Origin: Desulfovibrio desulfuricans
GTDB lineage: Bacteria > Desulfobacterota > Desulfovibrionia > Desulfovibrionales > Desulfovibrionaceae
Direction: 5' to 3'
Assembly: GCF_024460775.1 (NCBI RefSeq)
Contig: NZ_JANFYZ010000007.1
Location: 91,245-155,244 of the forward strand
Length of the DNA: 64,000 bases
The translations under genes were made by a program, and so were the position numbers. Positions 52,266 through 60,493 of the stretch are shown here, in pieces. Under the pieces are notes generated by a model. That model saw only the letters and a program-made list of their open reading frames with translations. It searched no databases and was not told the origin of the DNA. Every line of letters begins with the position of its first letter. Positions within the stretch are counted from its first letter, which is position 1.

Positions 52266-53084
52266 CTAGTGCTTGCCCAGCGCCGCCATGACCTCCAGGG
52301 CGTCAGCCTGCTCTGGGTCTGTCTGCAAGGCGCGCAGGGCGTTATCTTCCGCAGCCTGTTTTTTACGCCAGGCAAGGTACATTTTCGACATTTTGCCAAA
52401 GGTGGAGGCATGCCCGCCAAACGTGCGCAGCACCGCCTGATACACCGCCTCGGCCTTTTCGTATTCCCGCAGTTCCATCCACGCTGCCACGGCCCCGGTG
52501 TAGGCCGAGGCCTCGCGAGGCTGAATGGTCATAGCTTCCTCATACATGGTGGCGGCTTCGGCAAATAGCCCGGCAGCGGCAAAAATCTGGCCCATCTGCA
52601 GGCGAATGCCGTCCTCGTCGCCAAACTCTTCCACTATGCGCTTCAAAAAAGCGCGCCCCTTGGCAACCTGCCCCTCGCGCAAAAAATCGAGCCCGCTGCT
52701 GATGAGCTGCTTTTTCCGCTCCAGCCGGGCCTCCGCCTCCTGCTGCACAGCCTGCTCCGCCGCAGTTTCCAGAATTTTGGCCAGCCCATCCAGCACGGTT
52801 GAAAGCGTTGCTTCCTTGCCCGCTTGCAGGGTGATGCTGCGCGGTTTACCCGTATTGCCGGGATCAAGCAGCGGTTGCAGCGCGCTATGGCGCACAATGC
52901 CTCCCAAGAATTCCCCGATCTGGATATCCAGTTCCGCCCTTGCGGAACGCATCAGCTTTACCCCGGCCAGAAGCCGCAGCGCTTCACTCATGGTCACAAG
53001 GGCGCGCTCAACTTCATCACGCCGCAGATAGCCCATTGCACGGGCGATATTTTCCCTGATTTCTTTGGGAGCAGTTGTCAGCAT
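52266..53084 (-). CDS. tetratricopeptide-type protein
   Basis: 272 residues from ATG 53082-53084, overlapping the nadD end by 7 bases; the longer frame to 53321 is nadD antiphase. N-terminal helical region, then TPR-like helix pairs (GRAFLKRIVEEFGDEDGIRL; FAEAATMYEEAMTIQPREAS; YEKAEAVYQAVLRTFGG; AAEDNALRALQTDPEQADAL). No signal peptide or membrane segment. Third gene in a proA-nadD-TPR operon; role unknown, probably a scaffold for protein interaction. Confidence 0.82.
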   Translation of the reverse strand: MLTTAPKEIRENIARAMGYLRRDEVERALVTMSEALRLLAGVKLMRSARAELDIQIGEFLGGIVRHSALQPLLDPGNTGKPRSITLQAGKEATLSTVLDGLAKILETAAEQAVQQEAEARLERKKQLISSGLDFLREGQVAKGRAFLKRIVEEFGDEDGIRLQMGQIFAAAGLFAEAATMYEEAMTIQPREASAYTGAVAAWMELREYEKAEAVYQAVLRTFGGHASTFGKMSKMYLAWRKKQAAEDNALRALQTDPEQADALEVMAALGKH

Positions 53085-53791
53085 GCCGAGCCGTCCTCCA
53101 GCCAGTGATGCCGCACTGTTTGAGCGTTGTTTCGCAAAATCTGCAAGGCCGCATCCGGCACAAGAAAATCCACATTGCGGCCCGTCAGCCAGAGCTGTCG
53201 CACCCGAGAGGCGCTCACCGCCAGCCACGGCACAGAAAGAAAATGCGCCAGCCCGCCCCCCGGCAAGGTCATACACGGGCAGGCAGATAACAATGGAGCG
53301 CGCTCTGCGGCATCGGGCCACATGGTTTTAGCGGCGGTGATAAAATCGGCAGAGGTATGCCCCTTGCGGGGCACAACCACAAAATGACACAGCCGGGGCA
53401 AATCCAGCCCCTTATGCCATGTGGAGAGCAAGGCAAAATCCGGGCTGCCCAGAATAAAATACAGATCCGTATCCGGCTCTGCCTCACGGTAGGCGCAAAG
53501 CGTATCCCACGTATACGACGGCCCCTGGCGCTGAGCCTCCATCCGGTTGCAGCGCAGCCAGGGCAAGCCCTGAGCGCAGGCTTCCACCATCCGGGCGCGC
53601 AGATCAAAGGGCAGCATGGCGCTCTGCGCCTTGTGCGGCGGCACGGCGCAAGGCACCATATCCACGCCCTGCACAAGATCGCCCAAGGCCTCGCGGGCCT
53701 CAATGGCCAGCCGCAGGTGTCCCACGTGGGGCGGGTTAAAACTGCCGCCAAGAATGGCCCGGCCCGGCGGGGGGGACGCCGCTTCCGCCAT
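53078..53791 (-). CDS. nadD: nicotinate-nucleotide adenylyltransferase
   Basis: 237 residues. The nucleotidyltransferase motif GGSFNPPHVGHLRLA is near 16-30, the NadD segment VPCAVPPHK follows near 47-55, and the SASRVRQL segment near the C-terminus matches the ISSTxIR motif. It makes deamido-NAD from nicotinate mononucleotide and ATP in NAD synthesis. Starts directly after the proA stop codon. Confidence 0.93.
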   Translation of the reverse strand: MAEAASPPPGRAILGGSFNPPHVGHLRLAIEAREALGDLVQGVDMVPCAVPPHKAQSAMLPFDLRARMVEACAQGLPWLRCNRMEAQRQGPSYTWDTLCAYREAEPDTDLYFILGSPDFALLSTWHKGLDLPRLCHFVVVPRKGHTSADFITAAKTMWPDAAERAPLLSACPCMTLPGGGLAHFLSVPWLAVSASRVRQLWLTGRNVDFLVPDAALQILRNNAQTVRHHWLEDGSAC

Positions 53792-55051
53792 CTATACGCG
53801 CACCTGCCCCTGGCCAAGCACCACAAACTTGGTGGTGGTCAGTTCGTCCACGCCCATGGGACCGTAGGCATGCAGCTTTGAGGTAGAAATGCCTATTTCC
53901 GCGCCAAGGCCAAGCTGCCCGCCGTCGTTGAAACGGCTCGAAGCATTGACCGCCACCATGGAAGCATCCGCCTCGCGCAAAAAGCGCATGGCATGCTCGT
54001 GGTTGTTGGTGCAGATGATTTCCGTGTGATTTGAGCCGTAGCGGGCAATGTGATCCAGCGCGGCATCCATACTTTCCACCACGCACACGGCAAGCACCAG
54101 AGCATGAAATTCCTGCCCCAGATCATCAGGCCGCTGAGCAACGGCAGTTGCGCCAAGCAGGGGCAGCGATTGCGGGCAGGCGCGAAATTCCACCCCGGCG
54201 GCACCAAGCTTTGCCGCCACCTTGGGCAGAAAATCCTTGGCCACGCCGCGGTGCACCAGCAGGCATTCCAGCGCGTTGCACACGCCGGGGCGCTGCACCT
54301 TGCCGTTAAAAACAATCTCCGCCGCTACGTCCAGATCGGCATCCGCATCAATATAAGCGTGGCACACGCCCTTGAAGTGCTTGAGCACGGGCATGGTGGC
54401 AGCCTCGGTCACGGCGCGCACAAGGCCCTCGCCGCCGCGCGGAATTATAACATCAATATAACGGTCGAGCTTGCACAGGGCGTTGACGGCCTCGTGTCCG
54501 GGAATGGATACAAGCTGGGCGGCATCGGCGGGCAGTCCCGCCTGGGCCAGCGCATCGCACAGGGCCTTGGCAAGGGCGATGTTTGAGCGCAAAGCCTCGC
54601 TGCCGCCGCGCAGAATAACCGCATTGCCCGCCTTGATGCACAAAATGGCGGCATCGATGGTCACATTGGGGCGCGCCTCGTAGATCATGGCGATCACGCC
54701 CAGCGGCACGCGCATACGGCCCACAAGCAATCCATTGGGGCGCTGCCACTGGCGTTCCGTAGCACCTACGGGGTCGGGCAGATTGGCCACGTGGCGGCAG
54801 GCTGCGCGCATTTCATCCATAATGGCGGGGGTAAGCGTCAAGCGGTCAAGGCGGGGGGCATCCTGCCCGGCGGCACGGGCCGCAGCAAGGTCTTCCGCAT
54901 TGGCGGCCAGAATTTCGGCCTCCCGCTCCTGCAGCAGTTGCGCCAGCCCAAGCAGGGCTTGCGTTTTGGCATCGGGGTGGGCCTTGGCTATGGCCCTGGC
55001 CGCTTCCTTTGCCCGCGCGCCAAGGCGCGACATTTCTTCTGCAGGCGTCAT
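53792..55051 (-). CDS. proA: gamma-glutamyl phosphate reductase
   Basis: 419 residues, full family length. Aldehyde-dehydrogenase-like fold; conserved AMIYEARPNVTIDAAILCIK near 110, NAVILRGGSEALRSN near 132, and catalytic cysteine in QRPGVCNALECLLVH near 255. It reduces glutamyl-5-phosphate to the semialdehyde in proline synthesis. AAGGAG precedes the ATG by five bases. First gene of the operon. Confidence 0.95.
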   Translation of the reverse strand: MTPAEEMSRLGARAKEAARAIAKAHPDAKTQALLGLAQLLQEREAEILAANAEDLAAARAAGQDAPRLDRLTLTPAIMDEMRAACRHVANLPDPVGATERQWQRPNGLLVGRMRVPLGVIAMIYEARPNVTIDAAILCIKAGNAVILRGGSEALRSNIALAKALCDALAQAGLPADAAQLVSIPGHEAVNALCKLDRYIDVIIPRGGEGLVRAVTEAATMPVLKHFKGVCHAYIDADADLDVAAEIVFNGKVQRPGVCNALECLLVHRGVAKDFLPKVAAKLGAAGVEFRACPQSLPLLGATAVAQRPDDLGQEFHALVLAVCVVESMDAALDHIARYGSNHTEIICTNNHEHAMRFLREADASMVAVNASSRFNDGGQLGLGAEIGISTSKLHAYGPMGVDELTTTKFVVLGQGQVRV

Positions 55052-55235
55052 GCATACTCCTTATTGTATTGGCCGGGGCCGCGCAGGCCGCCTGACCAGA
55101 GGATATTTGTTTTGACAGAGGGGTTGATTCTGGCCTAAGAAAAAAGCTTCCGTCCAGCTCCGCCGATCATGGAACGCGCAGGGCAAACGCGCGGAAAAAC
55201 TACGGCGGTTCCGCCTCCCTAAGGAGTTTTGATAC

Positions 55236-55985
55236 ATGAATCCGCAAAAGAATCAAGGCGCAGAGGATTCCCCCCTGTTGCGCGACCTTCAGGCAGAAGT
55301 CAGCTCCGAAAGCGCCCCCATGCTCCAGTTCATGCTGCGCCACGCTGGCACCATAGCCAGCATTGTGGTGCTGTTTGTGCTGGTTCTGGCGGGTACCGGC
55401 ATCTGGCGCTGGTACAGCACATCCAAAAACGATGAGGCGCGGCAGTCGCTTGCGCGCATTGTGCTGCAAACCAGCGGCCCCGCGCAGGTCAAGGAACTTG
55501 CCGCCCTGGCGGAAAAAGCCCCCTCGGACGTACGGTTTTCCGCCTATCTGGCCTTGGGCCAAAGCGCCATGAGCAACGGCGACAACGCCACCGCCGCGGA
55601 TGCCTTTGCCAAGGCCGCCAAGGCAAGCGACGGCCCCCTTGCGCTGGTTGCCGGCATGAACGAGGCCGGAGCCATGCTCAAGGCCGGAAAATACGCCGAT
55701 GCCCTTGCTCAGCTGCAAAAGCTGCAAGCCGCGCTGCCGGGCGAAGTTACCGCTCCCCAGCTCAAGCAGATGATGGCCGAAGCCGCTGTTGCCGCAGGGC
55801 AGACCGAACAGGCCGCCCGCATCTATCTTGCCCTCTCGCGCGAGGCGCAGGGCCTCAACAGCGAATATTTCCGCGCTCGCGCAACCACGCTGGCCCCCAA
55901 GATTGTTGAAGAAGAAGCCGCCCAGGCTGCGGCCCCGGCAGCGCCAGACGGTGCTGGGGAAAAATCTTCCGGCAAAGCCCAGTAA
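55236..55985 (+). CDS. YfgM-like tetratricopeptide membrane protein
   Basis: 249 residues. A short cytoplasmic N-terminus, one transmembrane helix TIASIVVLFVLVLAGTGIW near 38-56, then a periplasmic TPR-like domain (AQVKELAALAEKAPSDVRFS; YADALAQLQKLQAALPGEVT; EQAARIYLALSREAQGLNS) and an Ala/Pro tail. Matches the YfgM/TPR_21 group, which assists the Sec translocon and periplasmic chaperones. AAGGAG upstream of the ATG. Followed by a strong hairpin and iorA. Confidence 0.8.
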   Translation: MNPQKNQGAEDSPLLRDLQAEVSSESAPMLQFMLRHAGTIASIVVLFVLVLAGTGIWRWYSTSKNDEARQSLARIVLQTSGPAQVKELAALAEKAPSDVRFSAYLALGQSAMSNGDNATAADAFAKAAKASDGPLALVAGMNEAGAMLKAGKYADALAQLQKLQAALPGEVTAPQLKQMMAEAAVAAGQTEQAARIYLALSREAQGLNSEYFRARATTLAPKIVEEEAAQAAAPAAPDGAGEKSSGKAQ

Positions 55986-55994
55986 ATATCTCTT

Positions 55995-56031
55995 CGCAAG
56001 CCCGCGCATGTGCAAACAGCGCGGGCTTGCG
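55995..56031 (+). terminator. 13-bp hairpin between YfgM-like and iorA genes
   Basis: Perfect arms CGCAAGCCCGCGC / GCGCGGGCTTGCG with an 11-base loop, nine bases after the stop. No T-run, so it may be a Rho-aided terminator, an RNA-stability element, or an attenuator ahead of iorAB. Confidence 0.5.
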
Positions 56032-56112
56032 TCATTGTAGGCGGGGCCGCATGGGCCGCGCCATTTTGCATCCAGTTGCGGTTCAGGCGATATGTCTGGG
56101 CCTGGAGGGAAC

Positions 56113-57963
56113 ATGAGCAATCATCCGCTGTTGCAGGGCGCTCGCGGCGAGCGGCACCTGCTGTTGGGAAACGAAGCCATTGTGCGCGGCGCGCTTGAAG
56201 CGGGTGTGCATATGGTCAGTTGTTACCCTGGCACTCCGTCTTCGGAAGTGCCGGACACGTTCCACCGCCTTGGCGGCGAGGGCCGCTACCGGCTGGAATA
56301 TTCCGTCAACGAGAAGGTGGCTATGGAAGTGGCCGCCGGTGCCGCCCTTGGCGGCGCCATGAGCCTCGTGACCATGAAGCACGTGGGCGTCAACGTGGCC
56401 GCCGACCCGCTGTTCACCTCCGTTTACACGGGCCTGCCCGGCGGCATGGTCTTGCTGACGGCTGACGACCCAGGCTGTCACTCTAGCCAGAACGAGCAGG
56501 ACAACCGCACCTATGCGCGCTTTGCCCTGCTGCCCTGTTTTGAGCCTGCCTCCGCGCAGGAAGCCAAGGACATGACCCGCGAGGCCTTTCGCCTTGCCCG
56601 CGAGCTGCAACAACCCGTGATGCTGCGCACCACCACCCGCATCAGCCACATGCGCGGTGCTGTGGATTTTGACGATCTGCCCGCCACCCAGCCAAAGGTT
56701 GAATTCAAGCGTGATCCGGGCCGGTTTGTGCCGGTTCCCGCTGTGGCCCGCAAGCGCCATCAGGTGCTGGACGGCATCATTGAAAAAGCCCGCCAGTTTG
56801 CGGAATCCAGCCGCTTCAACACGGTGCATGAACCCCATACGCCCACGCGTCTCGGCATCATCACCAGCGGCGTGGCCCGCAACTATCTGGCCGACGCCCT
56901 TTCTGCTGGCGGCTGGGAAGACCGAGTGCGCGTGCTTGAGCTTGGCATGACCTGGCCCCTGCCCACTGCCATGATCACAGAATTTCTGCGCGGCTGCGAC
57001 CGTGTGCTGGTGCTCGAGGAAGGCGTAGACCTGCTGGAGCAGGACATCCGCGCCCTGGTGCAGAAGCAGGAAATCCACGTGCGCATTGAAGGCAAGGATT
57101 CCGGCCTCACCGGTCAGGGTGAATATTCCACCACCCTTGTCATGCGCCGCCTTTCCTCCTGGCTCGACACGCCCTGCCCGGCCAAGCCCGTGCGCAGTGT
57201 AGACATGGAACTGCCGGGCCGCCCGCCGAACCTCTGCGCCGGTTGCTCGCACCGCGCCGTTTACTACGCCGCGCGGCAGGTTTTTGGCGACGATGCCTTC
57301 TACTCCAGCGACATCGGCTGTTACACCCTGGGTCTGTTGCCGCCCCTGCGCGCTGCGGATTTTCTGGTGTGCATGGGGTCTTCCATCTCCGCAGGCAGCG
57401 GCTTTGCCCGCGCATCGGAAAAGCCCGTGGTGGCCTTTATCGGCGATTCCACGTTCTTCCACTCCGGCATGACGGGCCTCGCCAACGCGGTTTTCAACCA
57501 GCATGACGTTATTCTGGTCGTTCTGGACAACGGCACCACGGCCATGACCGGGCACCAGCCCAACCCCGGCATGGTGCAGGAGATGCTCGGCTCCATGAGC
57601 CAGCACATGGATATTGAAGCCATTGTGCGCGCCATGGGCGTTACCCAGTGCACCAAGGTGCGCTCCTTCAACGTCAAGGCCGTCACCAAGGCGCTGGAAG
57701 AAATGAAAGCCCAGAGCGGTGTGCGCGTGCTGATTACCGAAGAGCCTTGCGTGCTGTATGCCCGCCGTCAGCTCAAAAAGGCCCAACCCCAGGTGGCCGA
57801 AGTGGCCCAGCAGGGACCGGAAGCCATGCGCTGCCTTGAGCAGCTGGCCTGCCCCGCCTTTTACCGCGAGGGCGACAATCTTGCTGTGGACGCCACGCTC
57901 TGCACGGGCTGCATGGTCTGTTTGCAGGTTGCCCCCACGGCCTTCAAGGCGCGGAAGCGGTAG
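56113..57963 (+). CDS. iorA: indolepyruvate:ferredoxin oxidoreductase, alpha subunit
   Basis: 616 residues from ATG 56113 (GGAGGG upstream). N-terminal pyrimidine-like domain (HMVSCYPGTPSSEVPDTFHR), and the thiamine-diphosphate domain with LCAGCSHRAVYY, IGCYTLG, and the TPP motif FIGDSTFFHSGMTGLANAVF through LDNGTTAMTGHQ. With IorB it oxidatively decarboxylates indolepyruvate and other aryl pyruvates to aryl-acetyl-CoA, reducing ferredoxin. The C-terminal ferredoxin part is short, CTGCMVCLQVAPTAF: only three cysteines, with Ala where the fourth should be, and the second cluster of archaeal IorA is absent. Confidence 0.92.
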   Translation: MSNHPLLQGARGERHLLLGNEAIVRGALEAGVHMVSCYPGTPSSEVPDTFHRLGGEGRYRLEYSVNEKVAMEVAAGAALGGAMSLVTMKHVGVNVAADPLFTSVYTGLPGGMVLLTADDPGCHSSQNEQDNRTYARFALLPCFEPASAQEAKDMTREAFRLARELQQPVMLRTTTRISHMRGAVDFDDLPATQPKVEFKRDPGRFVPVPAVARKRHQVLDGIIEKARQFAESSRFNTVHEPHTPTRLGIITSGVARNYLADALSAGGWEDRVRVLELGMTWPLPTAMITEFLRGCDRVLVLEEGVDLLEQDIRALVQKQEIHVRIEGKDSGLTGQGEYSTTLVMRRLSSWLDTPCPAKPVRSVDMELPGRPPNLCAGCSHRAVYYAARQVFGDDAFYSSDIGCYTLGLLPPLRAADFLVCMGSSISAGSGFARASEKPVVAFIGDSTFFHSGMTGLANAVFNQHDVILVVLDNGTTAMTGHQPNPGMVQEMLGSMSQHMDIEAIVRAMGVTQCTKVRSFNVKAVTKALEEMKAQSGVRVLITEEPCVLYARRQLKKAQPQVAEVAQQGPEAMRCLEQLACPAFYREGDNLAVDATLCTGCMVCLQVAPTAFKARKR

Positions 57964-57972
57964 GGAGATATT

Positions 57973-58581
57973 ATGAAGACACAAGAAATGCAGAAGCGGA
58001 TGCGTATATTCTTTACCGGCGTGGGCGGTCAGGGAACCCTGACGGCCACAACCCTGCTGGCCCGTACGGCTCTGGAAGCCGGACTGGATGTGGTGGCTGG
58101 CGAAGTGCACGGCATGGCCCAGCGCGGCGGCGTGGTGGAATCTGTCATGCTGCTTGGCGGCTGGCGTTCCCCCAAGCTGGATTACGGCGAAGCCGATGTG
58201 CTGCTTGGCTTTGAACCCCTGGAAACCCTGCGCGCCCTGCCCTATTTGCAGCCCGGCGGCGCAATCTTTTCCAGCAGCGATGCATTGCCGCCCCTCAGCG
58301 TTTCGCTGGGCAAGGCAGTGTACCCCGACATGCCGCACATTATGGAAAAGGCCCGTCAGGTTGCGGGGCAGTGCCACTTTGTGCCCTGCCGCGAGCTTGG
58401 CATAAAGGCAGGTTCCGTGCAGAGCGGCAACACAGTGCTCCTGAGCGTGGTCTGTTCTTCTGGCGTGCTGCCCTTTGGCGTGGACGCGCTGGAAGCCGCC
58501 ATCAAAAAATTCCTGCCCGCGAAATTGCAGGAATCCAACCTCAAGGCGCTGGAACTGGGCAAGGCCTACGTGAATAAATAG
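57973..58581 (+). CDS. iorB: indolepyruvate:ferredoxin oxidoreductase, beta subunit
   Basis: 202 residues of the gamma-type 2-oxoacid oxidoreductase domain: RIFFTGVGGQGTLTATTLLA near 14-33, GEVHGMAQRGGVVESVMLLG near 46-65, and PLETLRALPYLQPGG near 82. Partner of IorA; nine bases downstream with GGGAG as ribosome site. Operon ends at a strong terminator. Confidence 0.92.
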   Translation: MKTQEMQKRMRIFFTGVGGQGTLTATTLLARTALEAGLDVVAGEVHGMAQRGGVVESVMLLGGWRSPKLDYGEADVLLGFEPLETLRALPYLQPGGAIFSSSDALPPLSVSLGKAVYPDMPHIMEKARQVAGQCHFVPCRELGIKAGSVQSGNTVLLSVVCSSGVLPFGVDALEAAIKKFLPAKLQESNLKALELGKAYVNK

Positions 58582-58639
58582 CGCCTTGCGAGCAGGCCCG
58601 CCCCTGCTGCGGCGCCTGAGCGTGACCCATTATAAACGC

Positions 58640-58672
58640 AAGAAGCCCCTTCATTGAAGGGGCTTCTTTTTT
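58640..58672. terminator. bidirectional terminator between iorB and a chemoreceptor gene
   Basis: AAGAAGCCCCTTC, three-base loop, GAAGGGGCTTCTT and further T; also serves the convergent chemoreceptor gene. Confidence 0.92.
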
Positions 58673-58690
58673 GCGGCAGGGATTTCTGCC

Positions 58691-60445
58691 TTAGCAGTTC
58701 TGCATCTGCTCAATGAGGCCTTCAAGATTTTGGGCTTGGGCAGAAAGCCCCGCCACGGCACGCGAGGCCGCGCTCATGGCAACAGCAGTTTGCCGCGAAA
58801 GGCTGGTAACATCACCAATGGTGCGGTTGATCTGGTCAGTGGCCACAGCCTGCTGCTCGCTGGCGGTGGCAATTGCGCTGACCTGATTGGCGGTTTCTTC
58901 CACAGTTCCCACAATGCCTTCCAGCGCCTGGCCTGACTGCTGGGCAGCTTCGGTTGCCAGCGAAATTCCCTTTACAGCCTCCTCCACCGAGGCAGCGCTG
59001 TGGGCCACGCTTTGCTGAATGGCCTTGATGGCAGTATCCACATCGTGGGTGGAAGCCATTGTTTTTTCCGCCAGTTTGCGCACTTCGTCCGCCACCACGG
59101 CAAAACCGCGCCCGGCATCCCCTGCCCGTGCGGCCTCAATGGCGGCATTAAGGGCAAGCAGATTGGTCTGATCCGCAATATCCGAAATAACGTTCATGAT
59201 ACGGGTAATCGCATGCGCATGCCCGCCAAGCTGCTCCATATCATCCTTGAGGCGCAAGGAGGTGGAGCGTACGGTTTCAATACTCTCCAGAGCGTGGCGA
59301 ACCACCCTGGCCCCGTCCTCTGCTTTTTGGCGGGTTTCTGCCGAGGAGTCAGAGGCAACGGTGGCATTCTGCGCCACCTCGCCCACGGTGGCGTTCATCT
59401 GCTCCATGCCAGTGGCGGCTTCCGTGAGCCTTTGAGCCGTGCTGTCGGCGCTTTCTTCTGCCTGCCGGATGGTTTCGCCAACCTGACCGGAGGCAGTGGC
59501 CACAACATGGGTCACTTCTTCCAGCGCCTCTGCCACCTGCTGCATGGCTTCTGTTTTTGCACGGGCATCGCGCTCCGCCGCCTCAGCCTGTTGCAGGGCG
59601 GCATTGGCCCTGGCGGATTCTTCCCGCGCCTTTTCCGATTCACTGCGCGCACTTTCTATATGCACCTTCAAAGCCTGAACCATAAGCACCAGCGAGGCGT
59701 ACACCCCCTGTTGGCGGCCAGAGTGCTCAAGGTCATAATCCCCTTCAGCCACGCGGCCCGCTATGAGCTGCAACTGCGCCGGGTCTTTGCCGAGCTGGCG
59801 CTTGATGGCAAGCGTGATGCCCGCTGTAACCGCAATGCTGAACAATATTCCCACGATGGCGAGCACGGCCCCGGCCAAGCGCGACTGCCGCGCAATTTCC
59901 TGCGCACCTGCCGCTGCCTCCTGACTGCGCTGCACATCGTGCTGCACAAGCTGGTCAAAATAGCGCGCAAGTCGGATGAAGTCAGCTCTGCTACGGGTGA
60001 ACAGCGCAATGGAGCCATCCGTATCGCCCTCGCCCGCCAGACGGATAATTTCTTCGCGGGTGGCTTCCTCCGCATGCAACTGGGCCATGATATTGCCCCA
60101 CAGTTCATCATCCACCGGCTCACCAGCCTGCTTACGGACCTCAATCAATGCCTGATAGGCCTCGGCATGATGTGCAAACTGCTTGAGGGCACGCTTGATG
60201 CGGTCGCGGTACTCGGCGATGGTGACTTTATCCGTATGCGGAGTAAGCGCCGCCAGATCGGAACGGGCCGAATACAGCAACGACGTCATGGTCTGCACCG
60301 CCACAAGCGACGGCACATACTGCTGATCCATATGGCTGACGGCGTGATCAATACGATCGGTATTGACGTAGTACACGCCGAACAGCGCCAGCATAAGAAA
60401 AATGATGCTGCTGAACGAAAGAACCAGTTTCGTGGTCAGCTTCAT
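58691..60445 (-). CDS. methyl-accepting chemotaxis protein with 4-helix sensor
   Basis: 584 residues. TM1 [20 protein letters not shown] near 2-22; a four-helix-bundle MCP sensor ([20 protein letters not shown] onward) in the periplasm; TM2 [20 protein letters not shown] near 190-210; HAMP; then the signalling domain with the tip [20 protein letters not shown] near 445. No C-terminal pentapeptide for CheR/CheB docking. Start at 60445 has GGGAG; the 14 extra codons of the longer frame are unlikely. Second gene after the EAL-GGDEF gene, 48 bases apart. Confidence 0.92.
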   Translation of the reverse strand: MKLTTKLVLSFSSIIFLMLALFGVYYVNTDRIDHAVSHMDQQYVPSLVAVQTMTSLLYSARSDLAALTPHTDKVTIAEYRDRIKRALKQFAHHAEAYQALIEVRKQAGEPVDDELWGNIMAQLHAEEATREEIIRLAGEGDTDGSIALFTRSRADFIRLARYFDQLVQHDVQRSQEAAAGAQEIARQSRLAGAVLAIVGILFSIAVTAGITLAIKRQLGKDPAQLQLIAGRVAEGDYDLEHSGRQQGVYASLVLMVQALKVHIESARSESEKAREESARANAALQQAEAAERDARAKTEAMQQVAEALEEVTHVVATASGQVGETIRQAEESADSTAQRLTEAATGMEQMNATVGEVAQNATVASDSSAETRQKAEDGARVVRHALESIETVRSTSLRLKDDMEQLGGHAHAITRIMNVISDIADQTNLLALNAAIEAARAGDAGRGFAVVADEVRKLAEKTMASTHDVDTAIKAIQQSVAHSAASVEEAVKGISLATEAAQQSGQALEGIVGTVEETANQVSAIATASEQQAVATDQINRTIGDVTSLSRQTAVAMSAASRAVAGLSAQAQNLEGLIEQMQNC

Positions 60446-60493
60446 GAGTACTCCCGTAGTTTGCTTGTGCCGCCTTGGGGGCAGCAATAATCG

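Noticed and set aside
56083..58377. 764-codon minus-strand open frame opposite iorAB
   Set aside because: Mirror frame of strongly coding GC-rich genes; low-complexity His/Gly/Ala translation without domains.
59000..60490. 496-codon plus-strand open frame opposite the chemoreceptor gene
   Set aside because: Antisense shadow; the minus strand encodes a clear chemoreceptor.
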